Below are positions 56,157 to 64,000 of a stretch of DNA of 64,000 nt, one piece after another. Source of the DNA: Erinaceus europaeus (taxonomy: Eukaryota; Chordata; Mammalia; Eulipotyphla; Erinaceidae); NCBI RefSeq assembly GCF_950295315.1, contig NC_080175.1, forward strand, positions 87,940,161 to 88,004,160, in the 5' to 3' direction. The translations under genes and the position numbers were made by a program. Under the pieces are notes generated by a model that had not been told where the DNA came from, ran no database searches, and saw nothing but the letters and a program-made list of their open reading frames with translations. Every line of letters starts with the position of its first letter. Within the stretch, counting starts at the first letter, position 1.

Positions 56157-56470
56157 GGCCAGGCCCAGGGCGCCCCACTGAGCACACACCTCACGCTACC
56201 AAGTACATAGACCCGGGGTTCCAGGCTGCACTCCACACCTGCAGAGGAGGAGCTTCACGAGTTGTGAAGTGAGTCTTCAGGTGTCTCTCTCTTTCTCTCT
56301 ATCTATTCCCCCCAATTTCTCTAGCCTATCAAATGGAAGGAAGGAAGGAAGCAAGGAAGGAAGGAAAAGAGGAAAGGGAAAAAGGAAGAAAATGACCACC
56401 AGGGGCAGTAGATTCCTCATGTATGTACCAAGACCCAGAGATAAGCCTAGTGGGGAAAATTATATATATA
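56157..56470 (+). mobile_element. Degenerate SINE with (GGAA)n
   Basis: 'cacacctgcagaggaggagc', 'gagttgtgaagtgagtcttcagg', a CT block, (GGAA)n at 56334-56370, then the long-form 3' module ('ggggcagtagattcctcatg'). Confidence 0.7.
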
Positions 56471-56564
56471 CTTTAGGTATCTAGTGTATGGCATAGTGAT
56501 TACAGTCAACAATACTGTATTATAAGTTTAAAGTTACTAACAGGCTAGGATTTTTAAAGGGTCT

Positions 56565-56697
56565 TTTCTTTATATTAATGAGTGAGACATAGAGAGATAA
56601 GAGTGAGGGAGGAGGGAAAGAGAGACTAGAGAACTTCTCAGCTCTGGCTTACAGTGGTGTTGGGAATTTATTTATAAATTTCTTTATGAAAGAGAGG

Positions 56698-56749
<52 letters not shown>

Positions 56750-56855
56750 AGCAGAGTAATGTTACCAAATATTCAATTCTAGAGATCAAACTTGGGGCCG
56801 CATGTTTAAGAATCCATGTTTTATTCACTGCACCAACTCCCAGGCTACACAAACA
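56565..56855 (-). mobile_element. tRNA-derived SINE remnants around (GA)n
   Basis: A perfect (GA)n run of about 21 units (56701-56743) lies within CT-block complements. 'agtcaaatattc'-type text then 'ctgcaccaactcccaggc' at the right is a tRNA-like head complement (type C). Confidence 0.65.
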
Positions 56856-57189
56856 CATAATTGATGGCTGGTGATCCTCGTGTCATTCTTCTATTAGAAT
56901 ACTTAATAATTATGATGGTATGATATATGCTACCATATACTATATTAATTTAGCTTGGAGCCTCAGAGCCTCAGATATATGTCTTTCGCATAATTATTAT
57001 GCTATCTTCCCAAACTGAGACTGCAATTTAAACGTTTTGACCACGAAAAGGCAAATCGTTCTGACTAATGATGATGTTAGCTAATGCAATTATAATTCCA
57101 TTTCAATATTAATAAATAGTGTGCATAAATGTACACATTTAACACAGTTATGTCAATTATATATCAATTAAAACAGTAAACAGGCTAAA

Positions 57190-57380
57190 AGTTTTTTTTT
57201 TTTCATCACTGAGGTTTTCCCTTCCCAAGCAAACTTTTTCAGCTAGACAGAGACAGAGAGAGAAAAAAACACTTCAGCAATGAAGCTTCCTTCCTTCAGA
57301 GCTTAGGGGCTGGGCTGGTGCCTGAACTGTGTACAAGATAAAGCAAGCATTAATATGTGAAAGAGCCATCTTGTTATCCC
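57190..57380 (-). mobile_element. Degenerate SINE type E
   Basis: Minus-strand order: 'gagctctgaaggaaggaagc'-like body and CT block. Head unclear. Confidence 0.5.
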
Positions 57381-57911
57381 CTTCAAGAAAAAAAAAAATT
57401 CTTAAATTTGCCACATCATCACTCTGAACAAATATCTCCTCACAATGCAGTTTTAAAGAAGGTTGTATCTAAAACAATGACTCAGATAAGGCTTTGTGTT
57501 TCTACAGAACTGATAACGAAGCCCATGAATCTGTCTGTGTTAGACCCCAGAGGCTTCCTCAAAGAGAGCATATTTGAAAAAAAATAAAAATATTTGGCTT
57601 AATCCTAACACAAATTTTGTTCCTTTGATGAGTTCTCAGATGTTACATAGAATGCTGTGCTTGGTCACATACTCTTCCCCTATGCCTACAGGGTGAAAGA
57701 GGTGTGTGATGTAAAAGATAAAGTTTTAATTTTATTAAGATTCAACGACTATGATAAACAAGTTGTGTTTGTTTCTCTTAACTCTTTGAAAGACTCAACA
57801 CTGCTTTGTACTCAAAGATCTCATATTCAAGTGAAGTGCCTATGGCCCAACATTACTGAGGAAATGGGGGGAAAAAATTGGTAAGTTCTAGGGAGTAGTT
57901 CCAGACTGAAA

Positions 57912-57950
57912 TGACGTCATAGTTGCTAGAGTTCATGGAGGTTATAAAAG
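57912..57950 (+). promoter_or_regulatory. Perfect CRE followed by TATA box
   Basis: The full palindromic cAMP-response element TGACGTCA is at 57912-57919 and TATAAAAG at 57943-57950, 23 bp further on. Transcription would be expected to start near 57973-57980 on the plus strand. TGACGTCA holds a CpG that decays fast in unmethylated-protected DNA, so a perfect copy is uncommon. No downstream gene is recognised. Confidence 0.4.
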
Positions 57951-58062
57951 CCAGTTGAGATGTCTTATTGAAGGCAGTGCCACAGGGCTTGTCAGTCCCA
58001 GAGAATCATAAACTGAGTGTACAGACGGTGTCCACAGTGGCAATGTGTCCACAGTTACCATG

Positions 58063-58089
58063 TTTTTGTTACCATGGAGGTAACAAAAA
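58063..58089. other. 11-bp perfect stem-loop
   Basis: TTTTTGTTACC (58063-58073), loop ATGGA, GGTAACAAAAA (58079-58089). It lies about 90 nt downstream of the predicted transcription start. Confidence 0.7.
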
Positions 58090-58126
58090 AATGGGCAGGT
58101 GTCCTAGCTACTATAAGTAATTATTT

Positions 58127-58363
58127 TTAGCACAAGTGAAATGTCTCTTCAGAATTCCTAGGAATCTTAGTTGTCAGAGAGAACGCAACAAGGAACATAG
58201 GAAGGAGCAAAAGAACCACTGGAATAAAAAGCATCACCAATAAATTAAACCTTCTTAATCTTCTGACTGATTGATCTAGTTTATTCCAGGTAACACTTTT
58301 TTCCTTCCTTGAAGTATGAGGGAGAGAATGGAAATCAGTAGGTCTTCCATTTACTCCTATCAT
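58127..58363 (-). other. 78-codon frame with one predicted membrane segment; gene status doubtful
   Basis: The translation has a polar N terminus rich in Arg/Ser, then a 21-residue hydrophobic stretch (LLVMLFIPVVLLLLPMFLVA, about residues 45-65) and a short C-terminal tail. It is in low-repeat DNA. There is no recognisable homology, no upstream promoter on this strand and no clear splice sites. Chance is the simplest explanation. Confidence 0.15.
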
Positions 58364-58696
58364 CTGAAATCATTTAGAAACTATGCAGTCTTTTATACAT
58401 CCTTAAGTAAATGAAAACTGAACTGCTGGTTAAAATAACTTGCTCCTCTTTTTATTTGCTTGTAAAAATCACTATGATTTAGCATAGTCCCCATAATAAT
58501 ATGATGTACTTATTTACAAAGTTAAGCATCTATAATCAACTGAAGAGCTTATATGACTGTAAGATCAAAGGCCATTCCTTCAGTTGACCTTCAACTATTA
58601 TGACATTACAAATTTAATTAGAAAAAACAAAAAATGAATCCAGAACAGGTTAGGCCCTCTCATCTTCCTTTTATATGAGACTAAAAATCACTTTCC

Positions 58697-59003
58697 AGGG
58701 AGTCAGGCTGTAGCGCAGCGGGTTAAGCGTAGGTGGCGCAAAGCACAAGGACCAGCATAAGGATCCCGGTTCGAACCCCGGCTTCCCACCTGCAGGGGAG
58801 TCGCTTCACAGGCGGTGAAGCAGGTCTGCAGGTGTCTATCTTTCTCTCCTCCTCTCTGTCTTCCCCTCCCTCTCTCCATTTCTCTCTGTTCTACCCAACA
58901 ACGACAACAATAATAATAACTACAACAATAAAACAACAAGGGCAACAAAAGGGAATAAATAAATAAAATAAATTTTTTTTTTTATTTTTTTAAAAAGTTA
59001 AAA
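58697..59003 (+). mobile_element. SINE type A, well-preserved, with 14-bp TSD
   Basis: The perfect duplication aaaaatcactttcc is at 58683-58696 and 59004-59017. It has a perfect Pol III B box GGTTCGAACCC near 58768 and an A-box-like 'tagcgcagcggg'. It is among the least diverged SINEs here. Confidence 0.95.
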
Positions 59004-59164
59004 AAAAATCACTTTCCTATATCCTTCACTATTTACAGCCTGACAAAGACTCCAACCATTACTATGATCAGCAAGTTGAGCCATGGATTGAAACAGCTGT
59101 ATACAATGAAATTCACAATCCTGCTTACTCACTAATCGCCTAAGTACTGTGTAACTGAAGCTGT

Positions 59165-59335
59165 GCAATGAAAATAAAACTAAATATATAAGTGGAGACA
59201 GGGAAGCAGAGTGAGAGAGAGGAAGAGACCACAGCACCGAGTGTCCTTCTATGCCGTGGAGGCTGAGCTCGAATCTAGGTCGTTGCATAGCAAAGCAGCA
59301 CACTGCTAAGTGAGCTATGTTGCTGACCCAAAATA
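59165..59335 (-). mobile_element. SINE type E
   Basis: Minus strand: 'tagctcacttagcagtgtgc', B box 'gattcgagctc', then 'gtgctgtggtctcttcc'. Confidence 0.72.
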
Positions 59336-60105
59336 TAGGCATATAGTTAAACTGAGGAATGCAATCCAATGGGAGTATAGTATTTACTAATCCATAAATG
59401 TAACTGTTAGAAACACAAGCTCCCTAAGCTATACCTAAGCAATTCTGAAAGTAGTTTAAGAATTGTTCATTTACTTTTAAGAGTTTAATAAACTGGTTAG
59501 ACATGTGCATTTTCTACCCTGTCTTTTATATTTGATGATTTTAATAAAAATATATAAGAATAAATGCGCTCATATATAGCAGGTAACAAAATGTGATGGG
59601 GAGTTATACTATTAGACGCCAAAGTGATCTATTTTTTTAATCTTTTTAGTAACCTGTATATAAATACCCTGACAAAATGTTTTATTATAAAACAACTGCA
59701 AAAAAATAATAAAAGTTTGTTAGCTTGTTGATTTGTATGACATTTTACTCTGCATGACACATTTTTTTCCCCTCAAGTTGAGAGGTAGAATGACTTGAAC
59801 TTGACAAAGGATATAGCAGCTTTTCTTTTTAAGACTACTTAGACAGTATCTAATTTACATATGATATGTTGAGAATAATTTTTGGATGACAAGTATTTTC
59901 AAAAACTGATGATTCTAAAAATGCAGTTGCTGGGGTCTTCCCATTTCTTTTCATCTGCTATAATTTTTAATTATAAATATCTATGTAGTTGCCTGAGAGC
60001 AATTCTAGAGTGTGTTTATGTCTCTTATGGCTTGGAAATTAGTTTAAATTCCTAGGCTTTTATGGTTTAAATATAGTTCAGTAATAATTGCATAAAAGGT
60101 CCTAT
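59336..60105. other. Unique AT-rich DNA
   Basis: No feature recognised. Confidence 0.4.
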
Positions 60106-60232
60106 AGAAAGATATGGGGAGGGGGTGGGGTACAGAGTTCTGGTGGTGGGGAATTGTGTGGCGTTGTTCCCTTCCTACCCTATGGTATCGTCAGTGTTTC
60201 CTTTTTATAAATAAAAAAATTGAAAAGAAAAG
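60106..60232 (+). mobile_element. L1 3' UTR terminal fragment
   Basis: The last 125 bp of the family ('ggtggggaattgtgtggcg', 'tcagtgtttcctttttataa') plus an A-rich tail. Confidence 0.85.
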
Positions 60233-61445
60233 AAAACTAAGTATGATCCAGGAAGAAATAACTTATTCACAGACATTCAAACATACTACACTTATAAAAA
60301 TCTAAATTTTAGTTTGGGTTGTTTTATTAACTCAGTAAAAAAAAAAAGCAATATTTTGGCAAATTTTGTCTATTCTGCAAAATATTGTAAAAAATTATAC
60401 ATAACCATATTACTTACTTTAATCTTGAAAGAATCGGCTGTGTTTGATCTAGTAATCTATGCCTGATCAGTTACGTAGACAAGCAGAACTTAATTAGACA
60501 TGTAGAACATATGTGATTTAAAATAGCAGCAAAAACCACTTTAGTGTTACAGCTATTTCAGAAGCATATTTAGGCCCTAGTGTATTACAAGATAATCATG
60601 ACTTCACCACAGAGGGATATTTTTTAAATAACAACGGAACAGTGCTTTATCTGGGTGGGGGTGGGAGGTAGGGAAGGCATGTAGAGAATATTACCATCAC
60701 TCACCAAGACTTACTAGAGAGTGGGTTGCTCCTGACTTCCTTAGTCAGCAAAATTGTAGAAGGAAATGCAGAGCAATAAGAAAAATCGTATGAAATAAAT
60801 AAAAATTCAATTGTAACCTTCAAAGATGAGCAATGATAGATATACTTTCAAATAACTTCTGGTCTCCTATTTCCCCCAAAAAAGTTATGAATATGAAAGC
60901 TATGATGTCATTTTATGTTCTGGTTTCTTGAGTATTAAAATAACCCATGAGCAGTGCATTTGAGTACAAATAATCACAAAGGAGAACGGATAAGAAACTG
61001 AAGTTTGAGGTAATGATCTTAGATAAAAGCTTTAGTAGTCTGTAACAAAAATGTCTCGCAGCAAGTGTTTAAAGGAGAAAGTACTGTTCTTCAGTGAAAT
61101 AGAGAGGGAAAGGTGGTTTTGTAGTGACTTAACTTGTTGATAAGTATTCAACAACTGCTCCAGAACTGCCCAACGACTGAGCAGCAGAGCAACAGATAGA
61201 AGGATTTTCAGTAGAGGCCTTGTGGACATCATGAAAGTTCTGAGATAGTTTAGGAAGAAGAATCCTAACATTGGGAATACTCTACCATTAAGACATGTCT
61301 ATTTACTGCATCTTCATATCTTCATCAGCGTGTGCATAAATGATAAAATACCAGATGTAATACTTGATATGTACAACATAGCGTTAGAGTGATAGAGACC
61401 TCATCCAATGAAATGCTATTTCTGTCCTTCATTAATAAAAGAATA
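60233..61445. other. Unique DNA
   Basis: No exon recognised. The minus-strand frame 61032-61271 has no known domain. Confidence 0.4.
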
Positions 61446-61449
61446 AGAG

Positions 61450-61655
61450 AGGGGCCAGATGCTAGTGCATCTGGCTGGGCACAAATGTTACGACGTACAA
61501 GGAGCCAGTTTCAGATCCCCAGTTCACACACCTGCAGAGAGAAAGCTTGGCAAGAAGTGAAGCAGCGTTGCAGGTGTCTCTCTCACTATCTTTTCCCCTT
61601 CCCTTTCATTTTCTTTCATTCTCTATTAAATATATGAATAAATATTTTTTTCAAA
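61450..61655 (+). mobile_element. SINE type B
   Basis: Head 'ggggccagatgctagtgcatc', 'agtttcagatcccc', body 'agcttggcaagaagtgaagca', CT block and AAAT tail. Confidence 0.86.
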
Positions 61656-61974
61656 AGTAGAATATGATAATTTATGTAGGTTCTTTGTAAGCCTCTTGGG
61701 TAAGTAAAATATTCATTTAAGGTAACATGGGAATCTGTCTACACCCTTATAACTGGAATACACACTTGAAGAGAAGTTGTTTGACACAGTTTTTCTTTCA
61801 TTATGCTGGATCATTACTGAGTCCTATATGATTGCAAAAACCAAATTTTGATATGTAACTGTATCTCTAGAGTCTGAAAGGAGCACAAACCATCTTTTCA
61901 TTCTTCTAATTACGAATAAATATTATAAGAAATCATCCTGTGGTCTGCCACATATAAAATTAGACTGGATCTGC
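61656..61974. other. Unique DNA
   Basis: Nothing recognised. Confidence 0.4.
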
Positions 61975-62105
61975 TGTATTGCTTCAATGAACTGCCACAA
62001 ATAAAACATCAGGCTCTTAATCGTGAAGTTCTAAGTATGATCTCTGGCATAGCATGTGCCTGAGGGTTGCTCTCCTTCTCATTTGCTCTCTTCTGTAAAC
62101 TGCAT
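61975..62105 (+). mobile_element. Degenerate SINE type C
   Basis: 'aaacatcaggctcttaatcgtg', 'agttctaagtatgatctctgg', 'atgtgcctgagggttgctctcc' follow type C/E order loosely. Confidence 0.5.
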
Positions 62106-62689
62106 ATAGGTATGAGTTTTCATATTCTATACTTCACTATAGTAGATGTATTTATAGGCATAGTTCAAATAAATTCAGGAGAAATTAACATGAAGACATT
62201 ATAATTCACTATCAAGAATTCTAAGAATTGTTCCCTTAAGTATCTGGCATATGTTAATGCTTAATTTATATTGGCAGTTCATCTATGTTTAAAAATTTCC
62301 CATGAGTGCTGGAACTCCATTTTTTTTATTAGTGAACAACTAGCTATTATACATTGAGGATAACCTATCTGAGAAAGCCATTAACGTGACATTCTGACCT
62401 TGTACCACTAAAGATTGTCTTATCACTTAAACCTGTTTTTGAGGAAGAACACAAAGTTTTGAAAGTTAACTAGAATGCTCTCGAAGTAAAGCAAATAGTT
62501 GCATCCAAATACAAATTTCATAATAAAGAGTGGATGTTGACGAGTATTTGTTAAACTGCTTGTTCTTGTTTCACATGTTCCAGACTAATATAAAATGTCG
62601 CCATTGTTTTCCTAAAAGCTTGAAGAAACTAAGGACCAATATTGAGCACCATGGCCTTTAGGGTGGTTCATTTCAGGGCAGACTGAGGC
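62106..62689. other. Unique AT-rich DNA
   Basis: Nothing recognised. Confidence 0.4.
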
Positions 62690-62870
62690 AAACTTACACC
62701 GGCCTTTATTTCTTTTTTCTTACTTTTCTTTTTCTATTTCCCCAGAGCACTGCCCAGCTCTGACTTCGGGTGACTAAGAATTGAACTTGGACCTGGGAGC
62801 CTCACATAGGAGAATCTTTCTGCATTAACATTATACTATGTCCCCTGCCCCTCCACTAGTCATCACTTTG
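62690..62870 (-). mobile_element. SINE type D
   Basis: Minus strand: 'acatagtataatgttaatgca', 'gaggctcccaggtccaagttc', then 'agagctgggcagtgctctgg'. Confidence 0.75.
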
Positions 62871-62921
62871 ACTTTTTTTTTTAAAACAAACTGTTTTTAA
62901 ATTAATTATTTTTTAATTTTA

Positions 62922-63112
62922 TCATCTTTATTTATTTATTTATTGAATAAAGACAGCCAGAAATTAAGAGGATGAGGGAAGAGAGAGAGGGAGAGAGAGA
63001 GAGAGACACCTGCAGACTTGCTTCACCACTCACAAAGCTTTGTGGGGACAGGGGGCTCAAACCCAGGTCCTTATGCACTTAGCCTATTGCACTACCACCT
63101 GACTCCCTAAAA
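62922..63112 (-). mobile_element. SINE type B
   Basis: 'tatttatttatttattgaat' tail complement, (GA)n-rich block, 'cacaaagctttgtggggac' and head complement 'attgcactaccacctgactcc'. Confidence 0.85.
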
Positions 63113-64000
63113 GGAGATTTTTAAATGCACATACATAGATGTTTTCCATCAGAACTGGGAGAAAAAATATGCAAGTTGCTCTAATCTTACTTATCTGTAT
63201 TGTAACAGCCCAGTTGAGAAGCGTGAGTAAATGTAGAACTCTATTTTAACAAACTTGGCAGACATCAAATCTGCTTCATTATATTTTAATTTTATTTTAA
63301 ATGGAAATCTATTACGCCAGTGTGCAAATGGGGATATCACTTACAAATTCATATTAGGAATTGCCCTAGAAGCACCTCTCCTCCTACCTCGCTTTGCTAA
63401 TTACTTACCTTCAATCTTTTACCTGTCAGAGGCTCATTTCCATCCTCCCCCAATTTTTGTCTCCTCTGCTAACATTCACCCTCCCAAAGGAAAGCAAGCA
63501 GACAAAACCACTTTCAGGGGGAAAAAATTGAGAAAGAAAGACACTTTTCCTCTCCAAAATGTCTAATATACCAGACTTTGTATAGATAATTGATTTGTAG
63601 ACTTATACTCTCATTTAATAGATTTCATCAAAGCTCTTACCAACAGTGGTCTTGAATTAATGTGTCGAGGCATATATGCAAACAAATTATTTCTAAATTT
63701 AGATCTTCTTCCTTGACCAATATCTTACTTAAATCATGTAATATTTTTGAACTGACAGTATGAATTGTTAATGCTGTGTTTAATAAATGAGACAAAACGG
63801 AATCATCAGAAAACTAAAATATCCTCATGAAAATATATTTTGTGTATGGATATGTCTCAACTTGGTCATTTAGATTAACAGGAAGGAGGAAAATGTGTAT
63901 AATAATGTTGTAATAAAAAGCTAAATTCACATAAAAGAAGGAAATAGTGTGACAAACGGTCTATTTTAAGTAGGGGAATAGTAGTACATTTGAAGTACCA
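63113..64000. other. Unique AT-rich DNA to the window end
   Basis: The plus frame 63255-63566 (103 codons) has no domain I recognise and sits in AT-rich DNA without splice-site context. No repeat recognised. Confidence 0.4.

Larger units (their letters stand above)
57381..58680. other. Low-repeat interval with promoter-like site
   Basis: No SINE or L1 text is visible over 1.3 kb. It contains the CRE/TATA pair (57912-57950), a hairpin (58063-58089), a plus-strand 75-codon frame (57657-57884) and a minus-strand 78-codon frame (58127-58363). None resembles a protein I know. Confidence 0.45.

Noticed and set aside
58697..58790. tRNA gene at the SINE head
   Set aside because: It has A and B boxes but no cloverleaf with an anticodon arm and acceptor pairing; it is a SINE head, as in dozens of other copies.
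1..64000. Prokaryotic features (operons, CRISPR, origins, riboswitches)
   Set aside because: The window is a mammalian repeat landscape; regularly spaced repeats are microsatellites or dispersed SINEs.

Overview
This is a 64-kb piece of mammalian nuclear DNA with no convincing host protein-coding gene. The repeats point to a hedgehog (Erinaceidae, probably Erinaceus). It is packed with tRNA-derived SINEs of the kind described from hedgehogs. It also holds three fragments whose shared 3' end and encoded C-terminal protein match my memory of Vingi, a non-LTR retrotransposon clade reported among mammals only from hedgehogs. I assigned the species from memory of these families, without a database search.

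Layout. 1-9.6 kb: dispersed SINEs, an antisense L1 3' end, a CCCTCT hexamer array and unique DNA. 9.6-19.15 kb: a stack of nested L1 insertions. An old L1 3' end (11.81 kb continuing to 19.15 kb) was split by a 995-bp L1 3' end and by a nearly full-length L1. That L1 was itself split by a solo LTR and a SINE and has lost the catalytic core of its reverse transcriptase. Just upstream is a separate L1 insertion with a textbook twin-priming inversion. 19-25 kb: SINEs, two more L1 3' ends and a 23-nt Vingi insertion. 25.2-27.3 kb: the longest stretch without recognisable repeats, holding a 58-nt hairpin. 27.3-29.2 kb: a 5'-truncated Vingi with an open C-terminal reading frame, next to an L1 3' end. 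30.1 kb: a solo LTR. 31-41 kb: dense SINEs, L1 fragments and a 290-bp CTTC tract. 42.3 kb: another solo LTR. 46.8-52.5 kb: L1 3' ends, an internally deleted Vingi derivative and SINEs. 53-57 kb: SINEs and a 75-bp local duplication. 57.4-58.7 kb: low-repeat DNA with a perfect CRE followed by a TATA box. 59-64 kb: mostly unique AT-rich DNA with a few SINEs.

The elements interact as parasites and machinery. The A-tailed SINEs and L1 3' ends carry 9-17 bp target-site duplications (TSDs) as expected for L1-driven insertion. The Vingi pieces share a GAA-rich 3' terminus and have their own TSDs. The three LTRs have 6-bp TSDs as expected of class II (beta-like) endogenous retroviruses. I saw no new functional system. 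The most informative signals are insertion-mechanism footprints: twin priming, ultra-short and internally deleted Vingi copies, nested stacks and a candidate SINE 3' transduction. The CRE/TATA promoter-like site and the pre-miRNA-like hairpin are the only candidate host signals.

SINE types used below: A = tRNA-like head, a body with the 'ggtgaagcaggtctgcagg' motif, a CT-rich stretch, then 'ctgtcctatccaacaac' and an A-rich tail. B = head with 'ggcacacctggttaag', a related body, tail 'aaataaagataat'. C = head 'gtccgggaggtggcgcagtg'. D = head 'agcataatggttatgcaaa'. E = head with 'agctcacttgattagtgc'. I do not map them onto published names with certainty.
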